A stretch of 40,410 bases of DNA from Bacilli bacterium (GTDB lineage Bacteria > Bacillota_I > Bacilli_A > ML615J-28 > CAG-698): assembly GCA_023228385.1 (NCBI GenBank), contig JALOBF010000003.1, positions 1 to 40,410 of the forward strand. Direction: 5' to 3'. The translations under genes and the position numbers were made by a program. The notes below the pieces were generated by a model. The model was not told the DNA's origin, did not search any database, and saw nothing but the letters and a program-made list of their open reading frames with translations. Of this stretch, positions 6,855 to 16,488 are shown piece after piece (the first letter of the stretch is position 1; every line of letters starts with the position of its first letter).

Positions 6855-7684
6855 AATATCGAAATATCATTAATTGTTTGCTTTTAATTTTAATAATATT
6901 ATTTTTGCTTGGTTGTGATCAAAAAAACAATGCTTTTAAACCGGAAAAGATTAATGCTAATCATTCATTTTATAATTCCGATTTTGCTTCTTTTCTAAAA
7001 ATATCCAGCGATGTGCTTATTGAAAACGATAAATTAACTCCCAGATATGCCATCACCATTCATATGCGGGTGAGCCGCGGTACCGAGAGAAAAATCATGT
7101 ATTATCAAATTGATTGGATTAGTGCCGATGATGGATATGATACTTATTACCATATTGCATCGGTAACGGATGATCGCTATGTCGGGCAACGTTTTTTACC
7201 GCCTTCAACGGTCGGCGATGATGCGATAAAAAAAGTAAAGGCATATTTTAAGTATTGTCATACTGTAGACGGGGTTGCCGCGGAAAATGAATATGCTTAT
7301 AGTGAAGAAATTATTGCTTTCCCCGGAAACGAATTTTCATCCGATATATCAGAACTCCAAAACAAAGTTGATTTAGGAATTGTTTTAAATGATGATGATT
7401 CTGACGATTACCGTTTTAAGTTTTATATTAGTTTTTTGAATCATGACATTCCCAGTCATATTGATTATCAATCGTGGTATGAAACCGATAATGGTTCCGT
7501 ACTGCCTTTAATCGGTATTTATAATTATGCAACTCTTGGCGATGATTATTTATCGATATCGGACGAAAAAATTACTAAAGAAATAACAATTAAAAACATT
7601 TATATGAAGTTAGTCTATTATGATGGCGATAATGTCTACAACGGGCAATACAAAGTATCAATTGATGAATTACAAACCGCATAA
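6851..7684 (+). CDS. Putative lipoprotein of unknown function
   Basis: The 277-aa protein begins with a classic lipoprotein signal: a basic start (MKYRN), a hydrophobic stretch and a lipobox ending LLGC at about residue 22. After the cysteine comes a mature domain rich in Asp, Tyr and beta-strand patterns with no motif I recognise. It would be anchored to the outer face of the membrane. Its start overlaps the stop of the preceding two-TM gene (ATGA), implying translational coupling. The stop codon sits in the loop of the terminator hairpin. Function unknown. Confidence 0.65.
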   Translation: MKYRNIINCLLLILIILFLLGCDQKNNAFKPEKINANHSFYNSDFASFLKISSDVLIENDKLTPRYAITIHMRVSRGTERKIMYYQIDWISADDGYDTYYHIASVTDDRYVGQRFLPPSTVGDDAIKKVKAYFKYCHTVDGVAAENEYAYSEEIIAFPGNEFSSDISELQNKVDLGIVLNDDDSDDYRFKFYISFLNHDIPSHIDYQSWYETDNGSVLPLIGIYNYATLGDDYLSISDEKITKEITIKNIYMKLVYYDGDNVYNGQYKVSIDELQTA

Positions 7685-7696
7685 TGCGGTTTTTTT
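7674..7696 (+). terminator. Rho-independent terminator overlapping the lipoprotein stop codon
   Basis: An 8-bp stem AAACCGCA (7674-7681) / TGCGGTTT (7685-7692) closes a 3-nt loop that is exactly the TAA stop codon, followed by a T-run to 7696. Confidence 0.82.
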
Positions 7697-7790
7697 ATAC
7701 ATATAAATTGTATATAAAATGATTAAAAGGATAATTTTTGCCAATAATATACAAGACGGCGTTCCTCCGTTAAAAAAAATAATTTTTCCC
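7697..7790. other. Intergenic gap upstream of the ribosomal promoter
   Basis: AT-rich DNA between the lipoprotein terminator and the ribosomal promoter. A minus-strand frame here encodes a hydrophobic stretch, but its only SD-like site (GGAGG) has no suitably spaced start codon, so no gene is called. Confidence 0.4.
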
Positions 7791-7819
7791 TTGACATAAA
7801 TATTACTTTTTGATACTAT
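7791..7819 (+). promoter_or_regulatory. Promoter of the S10-spc-alpha superoperon
   Basis: A consensus -35 TTGACA (7791-7796), a 17-nt spacer and a -10 TACTAT (7814-7819) predict transcription from about 7826, giving an untranslated leader of about 120 nt before rpsJ. No other promoter this strong was seen inside the operon. Confidence 0.85.
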
Positions 7820-7825
7820 ATATAA

Positions 7826-7946
7826 GGCTTTAGAGAGGCAATGATATGCGAGGTTGCTGATACGCACGGTAGCGTTGCCGGACCGAGAATCAGGGAATTC
7901 GCATGGAGCCAAGCTACATTTAAAATGGATGCAAAGGAGGACCAAA
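7826..7946 (+). promoter_or_regulatory. Structured rpsJ leader RNA (probable ribosomal-protein autoregulation)
   Basis: The leader folds into an outer stem ATGCGA (7846-7851) / TCGCAT (7899-7904), an inner stem CTGAT (7857-7861) / ATCAG (7889-7893) and an ACGC/GCGT hairpin between them. The GC-rich, highly structured core stands out from the AT-rich surroundings and resembles the conserved leader I recall upstream of rpsJ in Bacillus-type Firmicutes. In E. coli the S10 leader is the target of L4. That L4 (or another r-protein) acts here is an inference. Confidence 0.7.
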
Positions 7947-8255
7947 ATGGCAAAAAAAGTGTTAAGAATCAAATTAGTCTCATATGATCATCGATTGCTT
8001 GATCAATCGGCTAAAAAGATAGTGGATACGGCCAAAAGAACCGGAGCAGTCGTTTCGGGGCCGATTCCGCTGCCTACTGAAAAAGAAGTGTTCACAATTA
8101 TTCGTTCACCGCATAAATACAAAGATAGCCGTGAACAATTCGAAAGAAGAACCCATAAAAGACTTATCGACATTATTGAAACAACCCCGAAAACAATGGA
8201 TGCTTTAATCCATTTGGAAATTCCGGCCGGTGTCGATATTATTCTAAAACAATGA
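7947..8255 (+). CDS. rpsJ: 30S ribosomal protein S10
   Basis: First gene of the superoperon. The ATG at 7947 follows AAAGGAGG with good spacing; a longer open frame from 7854 runs through the structured leader and is not used. The 102-aa product starts [15 protein letters not shown] and carries the S10 signature region ([19 protein letters not shown] ... [16 protein letters not shown]). S10 (uS10) is in the 30S head and also forms the NusB-S10 antitermination partner. Confidence 0.98.
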   Translation: MAKKVLRIKLVSYDHRLLDQSAKKIVDTAKRTGAVVSGPIPLPTEKEVFTIIRSPHKYKDSREQFERRTHKRLIDIIETTPKTMDALIHLEIPAGVDIILKQ

Positions 8256-8275
8256 AAAATTAGGAGGTGAAATTC

Positions 8276-8935
8276 ATGGCTAAAGGAATCTTAGGAAAGA
8301 AAATCGGAATGACACAAATTTTTAAAGAAGACGGGTTACTCGTACCGGTTACCGTTATTGATGTTAAACCCAATATAGTTTTACAGAAAAAGACAATCGA
8401 AAATGACGGTTATACGGCAATACAGCTTGGGTATGAGGACAAGCCGGAAAGGCTTGCTAATAAACCGGAAACAGGGCATGTTGCCAAAGCTAATACTAAT
8501 CCTAAGCGCTTCGTCAAAGAGATTGTCGGGACGGAAATGAATGATCTTACAATAGGTCAAGAAGTAAAAGCTAATATATTCAAGGAAGGCGAAATTGTTG
8601 ATGTTACCGGAACCAGTAAAGGGAAAGGATACCAAGGCGTTATTAAACGTTATAATTTTCACCGCGGACCGATGTCCCATGGTTCAAAATATCATCGCGG
8701 AATCGGTTCGCTGGGTTCAGTCGATCCAGCCAGAATCAAAAAAGGTAAAAAAATGCCCGGAAGAATGGGGGGCGAACAGGTAACGGTTCAAAACTTGGAA
8801 GTTGTAAAAATCGATATCGAAAGAAATGTAATGTTGATTAAAGGCAATGTTCCGGGACCCAGAAATTCCTATGTTGTTATCACCAACGGAATAAAAGCAA
8901 AAAACCCCGCCGTTAATCCTGATGCGCTAATATAG
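8276..8935 (+). CDS. rplC: 50S ribosomal protein L3
   Basis: 219 aa. The SD AGGAGGT (8262-8268) places the start at ATG 8276, not at the in-frame GTG at 8267 that overlaps the SD. The start [16 protein letters not shown] and the [15 protein letters not shown] finger segment are characteristic of uL3, which reaches towards the peptidyl-transferase centre and is an early assembly protein. It follows rpsJ after 20 nt. Confidence 0.98.
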   Translation: MAKGILGKKIGMTQIFKEDGLLVPVTVIDVKPNIVLQKKTIENDGYTAIQLGYEDKPERLANKPETGHVAKANTNPKRFVKEIVGTEMNDLTIGQEVKANIFKEGEIVDVTGTSKGKGYQGVIKRYNFHRGPMSHGSKYHRGIGSLGSVDPARIKKGKKMPGRMGGEQVTVQNLEVVKIDIERNVMLIKGNVPGPRNSYVVITNGIKAKNPAVNPDALI

Positions 8936-8948
8936 AAAGGAGTCAAAT

Positions 8949-9572
8949 ATGCCTAGTGTTGTCGTATATAACCAATTAGGTGATGAAATTGATAAGATTA
9001 AATTAAAAGATAATGTATTCGGAATCGAGCCGAATATCCAAGTTGTATATGAAGTTGTAAACGCCGAGCGCGCTGCAATCCGTCAAGGAACTCATAAAAC
9101 GAAAAATAGAAACGAAGTAAGTGGCGGCGGGCGCAAACCGTGGCGTCAAAAAGGCACAGGCCGGGCGCGGCAAGGGTCGATTAGAGCGCCGCAATGGCGT
9201 GGCGGCGGCGTAGTATTTGGACCCGTTCCCCGCAGCTATCGGATTAAAGTAAACAAAAAAATTGTTAAACTGGCTTTAAAATCAATTTTATCGGATCGGG
9301 TTAACAAAAAACATTTTATCATAGTCGATAAAATTGAACTGGACAATTTTAGAACTAAGAGTTTAATTCAGGTAATTAAAAATCTAAAACTCGACGGAAA
9401 AATTATTTTTGTATGTTCTGAATATGACTTTAATTTGTTTACTGCCGGACGCAATCTCCCTAATGTCTTGGTTCAAACCAAAGATCATTTAAGCGTTTAT
9501 CAACTTATTGATGCTGACTATTATGTTATGCCGATTGAAGTTGCAAAAAAATATGAGGAGGAGTTAAGATAA
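8949..9572 (+). CDS. rplD: 50S ribosomal protein L4
   Basis: 207 aa. The long basic loop (TKNRNEVSGGGRKPW ... GRARQGSIRAPQWRGGG, about residues 44-90) lines the exit tunnel in uL4. In other bacteria L4 also represses its own operon by binding the leader RNA, so it is the natural candidate regulator of the structured leader at 7826-7946. Its TAA shares one base with the rplW ATG (TAATG). Confidence 0.98.
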   Translation: MPSVVVYNQLGDEIDKIKLKDNVFGIEPNIQVVYEVVNAERAAIRQGTHKTKNRNEVSGGGRKPWRQKGTGRARQGSIRAPQWRGGGVVFGPVPRSYRIKVNKKIVKLALKSILSDRVNKKHFIIVDKIELDNFRTKSLIQVIKNLKLDGKIIFVCSEYDFNLFTAGRNLPNVLVQTKDHLSVYQLIDADYYVMPIEVAKKYEEELR

Positions 9573-9856
9573 TGAAGAACCCATATGATATTATTGTCCG
9601 CCCTCTCATAACCGAAAAAACAACAAAATTAGTTGATACCGGCAAATATACTTTTGAAGTTATGCAAGACGCAAATAAAATTGAAGTTAAAAGAGCAGTT
9701 GAGGACATATTTAAGGTAAACGTTGTTGATGTTAATATTATCAACGTTAGGAAAAAACCCCGTAAAGTTGGACGATACGAAGGTTTTGCACCAGCGGTGC
9801 GTAAAGCAGTCGTAACTTTACAAAAAGGGCAAACTATCGACAGGTTTGAAATATAA
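9572..9856 (+). CDS. rplW: 50S ribosomal protein L23
   Basis: 94 aa, starting [18 protein letters not shown], which is the uL23 signature. L23 sits at the tunnel exit and is the docking site for trigger factor and SRP. The start overlaps the rplD stop by one base, with GAGGAG as SD inside rplD. Confidence 0.98.
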   Translation: MKNPYDIIVRPLITEKTTKLVDTGKYTFEVMQDANKIEVKRAVEDIFKVNVVDVNIINVRKKPRKVGRYEGFAPAVRKAVVTLQKGQTIDRFEI

Positions 9857-9875
9857 CCGATATAAGGAGGATAAA

Positions 9876-10706
9876 ATGGCAATTAAAAAATATAAGCCTA
9901 CCACTAATGCTCGCCGTAATATGACCGGTTTCACTTTTGATGAAATCACTAAAACGGAACCTGAAAAAAGTTTATTAAGCCCTTTGAAGAAAAAGGGTGG
10001 CAGAAACAATTCCGGAAAAATTACGGTGCGCCATCAGGGCGGAGGCCATAAAAGAAAATATCGCATAATCGATTTTAAACGTGATAAAGACGATATCGTC
10101 GGAACGGTTACCGCGATTGAATATGATCCGAACCGATCGGCCAATATTGCGCTTATCCATTATAGCGACGGCGAGAAAAGATATATAATTGCCCCTAAAG
10201 ATTTAGGGGTTGGGCAAAAAATCGAATCAGGCGAAAATGCTGATATTAAGATTGGCAATACGCTGCCGCTTTTTAAAATTCCGGTTGGTACTTTTATTCA
10301 TAATATTGAAATAAATCCCGGTTATGGCGGTCAAATGATTAGAGCTGCCGGAACGAAAGCGCAAATATTGGGTCGCGAAGATAAGTATGTTATTATTCGT
10401 TTAAACAGCGGAGAAGTAAGAAAAGTCCTAAGTGTGTGCCGGGCAACCATTGGCGAAGTCGGTAATGCCGATCACGAACTGATTAATCGAGGGAAAGCCG
10501 GAAAATCAAGACATCTTGGCATTAGGCCTAATGTTCGCGGTTCGGCTATGAATCCCGTCGACCATCCCCATGGCGGCGGTGAGGGCCGGGCTCCGGTCGG
10601 ACGCAAAGCACCGCTTACGCCTTGGGGTAAGATTACCTTAGGTGTTAAGACTAGAAAATCGAAGAAAAAATCGTCTGACTTGATAGTTAGACGGCGTAAC
10701 AAGTAG
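9876..10706 (+). CDS. rplB: 50S ribosomal protein L2
   Basis: 276 aa from the ATG at 9876 (SD AAGGAGG); the open frame extends upstream to 9846 without an SD. It contains the conserved [15 protein letters not shown] segment near the C-terminus, the part of uL2 that approaches the peptidyl-transferase centre, and a basic tail ([12 protein letters not shown]). Confidence 0.98.
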   Translation: MAIKKYKPTTNARRNMTGFTFDEITKTEPEKSLLSPLKKKGGRNNSGKITVRHQGGGHKRKYRIIDFKRDKDDIVGTVTAIEYDPNRSANIALIHYSDGEKRYIIAPKDLGVGQKIESGENADIKIGNTLPLFKIPVGTFIHNIEINPGYGGQMIRAAGTKAQILGREDKYVIIRLNSGEVRKVLSVCRATIGEVGNADHELINRGKAGKSRHLGIRPNVRGSAMNPVDHPHGGGEGRAPVGRKAPLTPWGKITLGVKTRKSKKKSSDLIVRRRNK

Positions 10707-10720
10707 AAAGGAGTATTAAT

Positions 10721-10996
10721 ATGGCACGCTCATTAAAAAAAGGTCCGTTTTGCGATCAGCATATAATGAAAAAAGTATTGGAGCAATCCGGAAAAAGTAA
10801 AAAAGTTATTCAAACATGGTCCCGCCGATCAACAATTTTCCCCGAATTTATCGGACACACAATTGCAGTATACAACGGCAAGCAACATATTCCGGTATAT
10901 GTTACTGAGGATATGGTCGGGCATAAATTAGGTGAGTTTGCACCAACCAGAACTTACCGCGGCCATGGAAAAGATAAAAAGGTAGTAAAGAAATAG
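10721..10996 (+). CDS. rpsS: 30S ribosomal protein S19
   Basis: 91 aa. It starts [14 protein letters not shown] and has the uS19 motif region ([30 protein letters not shown]). It is part of the 30S head with S13. It lies 14 nt after rplB. Confidence 0.98.
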   Translation: MARSLKKGPFCDQHIMKKVLEQSGKSKKVIQTWSRRSTIFPEFIGHTIAVYNGKQHIPVYVTEDMVGHKLGEFAPTRTYRGHGKDKKVVKK

Positions 10997-11007
10997 GAGG
11001 TAAGAAC

Positions 11008-11346
11008 GTGGAAGCAAAAGCAATAGCAAAAACAGTCCGTGTATCTCCTCGTAAAGCCCGGTTGGTTATTAATTTGGTTAAAGGGAAAGATATTGCGGAA
11101 GCAACGGCAATTTTACGGTTAACTCCCAATCGGCCGAGCGCAGCTATCGAGAAAGTTTTGAGGTCGGCAGCAGCAAATGCCGTAAACAATCACAATATGG
11201 ACAAAAGTTTACTTTATGTAAAAGATGCATATGTAGACGAAGGTCCGATTTTGAAAACGCGTCTTCTCTATCGAGCAAGGGGAAGTGGTCATCGAATTTC
11301 AAGAAGAACCAGTCATATTACCGTTGTTCTCGGAGAAAGGCAGTAA
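11008..11346 (+). CDS. rplV: 50S ribosomal protein L22
   Basis: 112 aa with a GTG start (11008) after AGGAGG. The N-terminal VRVSPRKARLVINLVKGK and the C-terminal beta-hairpin ending (RARGSGHRISRRTSHI) are typical of uL22, whose hairpin lines the exit tunnel. Confidence 0.97.
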   Translation: MEAKAIAKTVRVSPRKARLVINLVKGKDIAEATAILRLTPNRPSAAIEKVLRSAAANAVNNHNMDKSLLYVKDAYVDEGPILKTRLLYRARGSGHRISRRTSHITVVLGERQ

Positions 11347-11357
11347 GGAGGATTTGA

Positions 11358-12017
11358 ATGGGACAAAAAGTTAATCCAATCGGATTACGTTTGGGAATAA
11401 TCCGCGATTGGGATTCAAAGTGGTATGCCGATAAATTAGAAGTGCCGGCACTTTTGCACGAAGATATTAAAATTCGCAAATACATCGAAGAATTTTACAA
11501 GAAAGCATATGTGTCGAAAATAGAAATTGAAAGAACAAAAACAAAAATAATGTTGACGATCTATACCGCCAAACCGGGCGTTGTTATTGGTCGTGAGGGA
11601 CAAACAAAAAACCAGGTTGTTAATCATTTGCAAAAAATGACGGGTAAAACCGTATTTTTAACGGTGGTTGATATTAAATATCCTGATTTGGATGCAACTT
11701 TGGTGGCTAGAAATATCGCTGAGCAATTGGAAAGCCGAGCTTCTTTCCGCCGAGTACAAAAAATGGCGATTCAAAGAACCATGAGAGCTGGTGCTAAAGG
11801 TATCAGAACGCTTGTTTCTGGGCGTTTAGGCGGAGCCGACATGGCCCGTAGTGAGGGATATAGCGAAGGAACGGTTCCTTTACATACCTTAAGATCCGAT
11901 ATTGATTATGCGAAAGCTCAAGCTAAAACTACTTATGGGATATTGGGCGTAAAGGTTTGGATTTGCAAAGGCGAAATTTTACCCGAAAAGAAAAATAAGG
12001 GGGGTAAATCAGTATGA
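11358..12017 (+). CDS. rpsC: 30S ribosomal protein S3
   Basis: 219 aa. It starts [20 protein letters not shown] and has a KH domain with the GREG loop ([11 protein letters not shown]). uS3 lies at the mRNA entry tunnel. It ends in TGA, overlapping the rplP start by 4 nt. Confidence 0.98.
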   Translation: MGQKVNPIGLRLGIIRDWDSKWYADKLEVPALLHEDIKIRKYIEEFYKKAYVSKIEIERTKTKIMLTIYTAKPGVVIGREGQTKNQVVNHLQKMTGKTVFLTVVDIKYPDLDATLVARNIAEQLESRASFRRVQKMAIQRTMRAGAKGIRTLVSGRLGGADMARSEGYSEGTVPLHTLRSDIDYAKAQAKTTYGILGVKVWICKGEILPEKKNKGGKSV

Positions 12018-12445
12018 TAATGCCGAAAAGAACAAAATATCGTCGTCCGCATCGCGTAAGTTACGAAGGTAAAGCCAAAGGCAACAGAGAACTTAACTTT
12101 GGCGAATATGGTTTGGTTGCCGAAAACGGAAGTTGGATTACTTCCCAGCAAATCGAAGCCGCCCGTATTGCCATGACTCGTTATATGAAACGGGTCGGTA
12201 AGGTTTGGATTAGAATATTTCCGCATATGGGAATAACTAAAAAGCCTTTGGAAGTACGAATGGGCGGCGGAAAAGGTGCACCCAGTCATTTTGTTGCGGT
12301 AGTTAAAAAAGGTACTGTCATGTTTGAACTAAGCGGCGTTGACGAAGCAACCGCTCGTGAGGCCCTCCGCCTCGCCGCCCACAAACTACCGATTAAAACC
12401 AAGGTGATTGTAAAAGAAAGTGGTGAAAGCAATGGCCAAAACTAA
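12014..12445 (+). CDS. rplP: 50S ribosomal protein L16
   Basis: 143 aa. The start ATG at 12014 lies inside the rpsC stop (ATGA) about 9 nt after a G-run SD; the protein reads [14 protein letters not shown], as in other bacteria. [18 protein letters not shown] is the uL16 signature near the A-site tRNA elbow. Confidence 0.98.
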   Translation: MIMPKRTKYRRPHRVSYEGKAKGNRELNFGEYGLVAENGSWITSQQIEAARIAMTRYMKRVGKVWIRIFPHMGITKKPLEVRMGGGKGAPSHFVAVVKKGTVMFELSGVDEATAREALRLAAHKLPIKTKVIVKESGESNGQN

Positions 12446-12701
12446 GAAAGAAAAAGTAATCAAAAAAGCAGTTAGAGAATCAGAAACCGATAAAATTAGA
12501 AAAATGGAACAAGCAACCATTGAAAAACAAATTAAAGAGTTAAAGCAAGAACTTTTTAATTTACGCTTTCAAGCAGCTGTAGGTAAATTAGAAAATACCG
12601 CTCAGATTGGTAAAACCAAAAAGCAAATTGCCCGCATGAAAACCGTTCTTACCGAACGGGCCAATGCTAATAAATACGGAGGCAAATATGGAACGCAATA
12701 A
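12432..12701 (+). CDS. rpmC: 50S ribosomal protein L29 with N-terminal extension
   Basis: The core L29 segment ([26 protein letters not shown], about residues 34-59) is clear. The chosen ATG at 12432 gives 89 aa, about 20-25 residues longer than usual at the N-terminus, with a Lys/Glu-rich stretch ([20 protein letters not shown]) before the normal start position. An internal ATG at 12504 would give a standard-length L29 but has no SD. The gene overlaps rplP by 14 nt and rpsQ by 14 nt. uL29 sits beside the tunnel exit. Confidence 0.9.
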   Translation: MAKTKKEKVIKKAVRESETDKIRKMEQATIEKQIKELKQELFNLRFQAAVGKLENTAQIGKTKKQIARMKTVLTERANANKYGGKYGTQ

Positions 12702-12948
12702 GAGAAAAGTATATACCGGAAAAGTTATTTCTGATAAGGAAAACAAAACAATTAAAGTTATGATTACCTCTTACAGACGTCATCGTTTATATGGAAAACG
12801 CGTAGTTCAAACCGTTAAATTTACAGTTCATGATGAAAACGATGAAGCTAAAATCGGTGATATTGTTCGGATAATGGAAACCCGACCGCTGTCCAAAAAT
12901 AAACATTTTCGTCTTTTGAAAATTGTTCAGCGGGCCGAATCGGTATAA
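12688..12948 (+). CDS. rpsQ: 30S ribosomal protein S17
   Basis: 86 aa. The SD GGAGG fixes the start at 12688, within the end of rpmC; the longer frame from 12664 lacks an SD. The [18 protein letters not shown] beta-barrel start and a [20 protein letters not shown] segment identify uS17, a primary 16S rRNA binder. Confidence 0.97.
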   Translation: MERNKRKVYTGKVISDKENKTIKVMITSYRRHRLYGKRVVQTVKFTVHDENDEAKIGDIVRIMETRPLSKNKHFRLLKIVQRAESV

Positions 12949-12960
12949 GGAGGATTTTGC

Positions 12961-13329
12961 ATGATACAACAAGAATCAAGATTAAAGGTAGCAGATAATT
13001 CTGGTGCGAAAGAAATATTGACAATCAGGGTATTGGGTGGCACAGGAAGAAGATACGCTAATATCGGTGATATCATCATTGCCACCGTTAAGGCTGCGAC
13101 TCCGGGTAGCGCTGTTAAAAAAGGTGAAATTGTTAAAGCAGTAATTGTGAGAACAAGATCAGGGTTAAGAAGAAAAGATGGCACTTATATTAAATTCGAT
13201 GATAATGCCGCTGTTTTAATCCGTGATGATAAAACACCGCGCGGAACCCGCATTTTCGGTCCGATCGCCCGAGAATTGCGTGAAAAAGAATTTATGAAAA
13301 TAATTTCTTTGGCTCCTGAGGTTTTATAA
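12961..13329 (+). CDS. rplN: 50S ribosomal protein L14
   Basis: 122 aa, the standard length. It starts [18 protein letters not shown] and ends with the [16 protein letters not shown] block, both diagnostic for uL14 at the subunit interface. SD AAGGAGG. Confidence 0.98.
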   Translation: MIQQESRLKVADNSGAKEILTIRVLGGTGRRYANIGDIIIATVKAATPGSAVKKGEIVKAVIVRTRSGLRRKDGTYIKFDDNAAVLIRDDKTPRGTRIFGPIARELREKEFMKIISLAPEVL

Positions 13330-13339
13330 GGAGGATTTT

Positions 13340-13651
13340 ATGTATATAAAAAAAGGAGATATTGTAAAAGTCATAACTGGCGAATACAAAGGTAAAACCG
13401 GTAAAGTATTGCATGTGTTTAAAAAAGATAACCGTGTTATAGTTGAAGGAGTAAATATTGTATCGCGTCATACAAAACCATCTAATACATATCCTGACGG
13501 TGGTATTATTAAAAAAGAAGCCCCGATTCATATTTCGAATGTACTTCTTGTGGATCCCAAAAGTAACGAAACATCCCGCATCGGTTTTACGATAGTCGAT
13601 GGCAAAAAAGTACGTTTTTCGAAAAAAACAGGAAATGTTTTAGATAGTTAG
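13340..13651 (+). CDS. rplX: 50S ribosomal protein L24
   Basis: 103 aa with an N-terminal KOW motif ([20 protein letters not shown]) and the [13 protein letters not shown] segment. uL24 is one of the two assembly-initiator proteins of the 50S subunit. Confidence 0.98.
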   Translation: MYIKKGDIVKVITGEYKGKTGKVLHVFKKDNRVIVEGVNIVSRHTKPSNTYPDGGIIKKEAPIHISNVLLVDPKSNETSRIGFTIVDGKKVRFSKKTGNVLDS

Positions 13652-13662
13652 GAGGAATGGAT

Positions 13663-14202
13663 ATGAATCGTGTACGAAAAGAATACAATGATAAAGTTAA
13701 ACCGGCGTTAATGAAAAAATTCTCATATAAATCAATAATGGAAGTTCCTAAAATTGAAAAAATTATTGTTAATATGGGGGTCGGTGATGCTATTCACAAT
13801 TCTAAATTATTGGACGCTGCCGTTGAAGATTTAACCCAAATCACCGGGCAAAAACCGATAATAACCAAGGCGAAAAAATCAATCGCGGCATTTAAACTTC
13901 GTGCGGGTGTGGCAATTGGCTGCAAAGTCACTTTAAGGGGGGAAAGAATGTACGATTTCTATGATAAATTGATTTCGGCGGCATTACCCCGGGTTAGGGA
14001 CTTTAGAGGACTAAGCAAAAATTCATTTGATGGTCGGGGTAATTACACTATTGGAATAAGAGAACAATTAATATTTCCTGAAATCAATTATGATAAAGTG
14101 GTAAAAGTAAGAGGTATGGATGTTGTTATTGTAACTACCGCTAAGACCGATGAAGAGGGCAGAGAACTTTTAAGCCTTCTTGGTATGCCGTTTAGAAAGT
14201 AG
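13663..14202 (+). CDS. rplE: 50S ribosomal protein L5
   Basis: 179 aa. GGAGG (13651-13655) is 7 nt from the ATG at 13663 but only 1 nt from the ATG at 13657, so the start is 13663 ([11 protein letters not shown]). [19 protein letters not shown] and REQLIFPEI are uL5 signatures. uL5 binds 5S rRNA and contacts P-site tRNA. Confidence 0.97.
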   Translation: MNRVRKEYNDKVKPALMKKFSYKSIMEVPKIEKIIVNMGVGDAIHNSKLLDAAVEDLTQITGQKPIITKAKKSIAAFKLRAGVAIGCKVTLRGERMYDFYDKLISAALPRVRDFRGLSKNSFDGRGNYTIGIREQLIFPEINYDKVVKVRGMDVVIVTTAKTDEEGRELLSLLGMPFRK

Positions 14203-14216
14203 CAAAGGAGTATAAT

Positions 14217-14402
14217 ATGGCAAAAAAATCATTAATAATTAGAAATAAACGTGAACCCAAATTTAAAGTGAGACAATATACCCGATGTGAGCATTGCGGG
14301 AGACCGCGTGCTGTTTATCGTAAATTTAAATTATGCCGCTTATGCTTTAGAGAGTTAGCGCACAAGGGTCAAATACCCGGCGTTACTAAAGCTAGTTGGT
14401 AA
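14217..14402 (+). CDS. rpsZ: 30S ribosomal protein S14, zinc-binding short form
   Basis: 61 aa. C24, C27, C40 and C43 form the zinc ribbon of the short (type Z) S14 found in Gram-positive bacteria. Many species keep a second, zinc-free S14 for zinc starvation; none is in this window. Confidence 0.97.
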   Translation: MAKKSLIIRNKREPKFKVRQYTRCEHCGRPRAVYRKFKLCRLCFRELAHKGQIPGVTKASW

Positions 14403-14428
14403 AATATTATCGGAAGGAGGCCATTTGA

Positions 14429-14827
14429 ATGGTAATGACTGATCCAATTGCTGATATGCTTACTCGTATTCGTAATGCTAATCAAATGAAGCATGAATAT
14501 GTTGAGATTCCAGCATCTAAACAAAAATATGAAATATTAAAAGTTATTAAACAGGAAGGTTATATATATGATGTTGAACTTATCCCTAACGATAAGCAAG
14601 GCATTTTGAAAGTAACTATGAAGTATACTGATAAAAAGGATCGGATAATTAAAGGAATTAAAAGAATTTCCAAACCCGGTTTACGGCTTTATGTTAAAGC
14701 CAATGAAATGCCTCAGGTATTAAACGGTTTAGGCATAGCCATTGTTTCAACATCAAACGGAATTATGACGGATAGAGAAGCTCGTCAAAAAAATATCGGC
14801 GGCGAAGTTATAGCCTTCGTTTGGTAG
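14429..14827 (+). CDS. rpsH: 30S ribosomal protein S8
   Basis: 132 aa, starting [19 protein letters not shown] and ending with the uS8 signature ([25 protein letters not shown]). In E. coli S8 represses the spc operon through mRNA binding. SD GGAGG lies 8 nt upstream. Confidence 0.98.
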   Translation: MVMTDPIADMLTRIRNANQMKHEYVEIPASKQKYEILKVIKQEGYIYDVELIPNDKQGILKVTMKYTDKKDRIIKGIKRISKPGLRLYVKANEMPQVLNGLGIAIVSTSNGIMTDREARQKNIGGEVIAFVW

Positions 14828-14842
14828 TTAAGGAGGATTAAA

Positions 14843-15379
14843 ATGTCACGAGTTGGAAATAAATTAATACCAATCGCTCAAGGTGTAAACATCTCGGTTG
14901 ATGATAATAATCATGTTATTGTTGTAGGCCCGAAAGGTAAGATTGCTTATGATTTTCCTCAGGCGATGACAATCGAGGTTGCTGATAATGAAATTAAAAT
15001 TTCGCGCCCGAGCGATTCTAAAATGCATAAAGCCCTTCATGGTACAACAAGATCATTGTTGCATAACATGATTGAAGGAGTAACTAATGGTTTTTCTAAA
15101 GCGCTAGAAATTCGCGGTACCGGATATCGGGCTGCGATTAAAGGAAAAACCTTGGAGATAAGTGCCGGTTATGCTAAACCGGTAGTTAAAGAAATCCCTT
15201 CCGGGATTGAAGTTGAGGTCCCTAATCCGACGGAAATTATTATTCGCGGTATTGATAAACAATCTGTTGGCCAATATGCTGCGGAAATCAGGGCAATCAG
15301 AAAACCTGAACCTTATTTAGGTAAAGGTATCCGATATAAAGGCGAAGTTGTACATCAAAAAGAAGGAAAGAAAGCTTAA
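14843..15379 (+). CDS. rplF: 50S ribosomal protein L6
   Basis: 178 aa, with two repeated alpha/beta domains and the C-terminal PEPYLGKGIRYKGEVVHQKEGKKA segment typical of bacterial uL6. Confidence 0.98.
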   Translation: MSRVGNKLIPIAQGVNISVDDNNHVIVVGPKGKIAYDFPQAMTIEVADNEIKISRPSDSKMHKALHGTTRSLLHNMIEGVTNGFSKALEIRGTGYRAAIKGKTLEISAGYAKPVVKEIPSGIEVEVPNPTEIIIRGIDKQSVGQYAAEIRAIRKPEPYLGKGIRYKGEVVHQKEGKKA

Positions 15380-15397
15380 TAGAAGGGAGACGAAAAA

Positions 15398-15760
15398 ATG
15401 ATTAAGAAACAATCCCGTAATGAAGCGCGTTTAATTCGTCATTTAAGAATAAGAAACCGCATTAAAGGAACGTCGTCTATACCTCGCTTAAATGTTTTTA
15501 GATCAAATATGCACATCTATGCGCAAATTATAAATGATGAAACGAATGAAACACTAGTCAGTGCCTCAAGTCATGATAAAGAACTGAAGTTGGAAAAAGG
15601 TTCGAATGCTAAAGCCGCCCAACAAGTGGGAGAATTGATTGCGAAAAGAGCACTTGCTAAGAATATTGTAAATGTTGTATTTGACCGTGGCGGTTATTTA
15701 TATCACGGCAGAGTAAAAACTTTGGCTGATGCTGCTCGCACCGCCGGGTTAAAGTTTTAG
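15398..15760 (+). CDS. rplR: 50S ribosomal protein L18
   Basis: 120 aa. [20 protein letters not shown] and the C-terminal [20 protein letters not shown] are uL18 signatures. uL18 binds 5S rRNA with L5. Confidence 0.98.
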   Translation: MIKKQSRNEARLIRHLRIRNRIKGTSSIPRLNVFRSNMHIYAQIINDETNETLVSASSHDKELKLEKGSNAKAAQQVGELIAKRALAKNIVNVVFDRGGYLYHGRVKTLADAARTAGLKF

Positions 15761-15771
15761 GAGGAAAATGA

Positions 15772-16293
15772 ATGCATCAAGGTAAAAGACAAAAGAGAGA
15801 CATTCAGGGTGCCGAAAGGCAATTTGAAGAACGTGTAGTCAGTATTAATCATATCGCTAAAGTTGTTAAGGGCGGCCGCCGTTATCGTTTCAGCGCGGTT
15901 GTTGTTGTTGGTGATCGTAAAAGTAAAGTTGGTGTCGGAACCGGTAAGGCCATCGAAATTCCGGATGCTATTAAAAAAGCAGTTGAGGATGCCAAGAAAA
16001 ACTTAATCGAAGTGCCGATTGTCAATAATACCATACCGCATGAGATTGTTGGTACATATGGTGCCGGCCGGGTATTCTTGAAACCGGCAATCGAAGGTAC
16101 TGGTGTTATCGCTGGCGGTCCTGTTCGGGCAGTTATTGAGTTGGCGGGAATTGAAAATATCCTTTCTAAATCTTTGGGTTCGAATACACCGATTAACGTT
16201 GTCAGAGCAACAGTACAAGGTTTGAAAGAACTGCGAACGGTTGAACAAGTGGCCGCAATTAGAAATAAAAAGCCTGAGGAGATTTTAGGATAA
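15772..16293 (+). CDS. rpsE: 30S ribosomal protein S5
   Basis: 173 aa with the double-stranded-RNA-binding N-domain ([21 protein letters not shown]) and [20 protein letters not shown]. uS5 helps decoding fidelity. Confidence 0.98.
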   Translation: MHQGKRQKRDIQGAERQFEERVVSINHIAKVVKGGRRYRFSAVVVVGDRKSKVGVGTGKAIEIPDAIKKAVEDAKKNLIEVPIVNNTIPHEIVGTYGAGRVFLKPAIEGTGVIAGGPVRAVIELAGIENILSKSLGSNTPINVVRATVQGLKELRTVEQVAAIRNKKPEEILG

Positions 16294-16295
16294 TT

Positions 16296-16478
16296 ATGGC
16301 TAAGAAAAAAATGATTGAAATTAAGATGATTAAGAGCGATATCGGCATAAAACCTAATCAAGCAAAAACGCTTAAGGCGTTAGGTCTAAGTAAAGTTGAT
16401 CAAGTTGTAAAAAAACCCGATAATGAAGCTATACGCGGGATGATTGCAACAGTTAGTCATTTAGTCGAAATATTATAG
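16296..16478 (+). CDS. rpmD: 50S ribosomal protein L30
   Basis: 60 aa. The ferredoxin-like L30 fold is indicated by a basic start, [20 protein letters not shown] and [14 protein letters not shown]. It starts only 2 nt after rpsE. L30 is dispensable and lost in many reduced genomes, so its presence argues against an extremely reduced Mollicute. Confidence 0.95.
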   Translation: MAKKKMIEIKMIKSDIGIKPNQAKTLKALGLSKVDQVVKKPDNEAIRGMIATVSHLVEIL

Positions 16479-16488
16479 GAGGAAATCC

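Noticed and set aside
7670..7972. 100-codon minus-strand frame with a hydrophobic stretch opposite the rpsJ promoter and leader
   Set aside because: It covers the promoter and structured leader; its GGAGG has no start codon at a workable distance.
15882..16361. 159-codon minus-strand frame opposite rpsE
   Set aside because: It is a shadow of a certain ribosomal protein gene with no SD.
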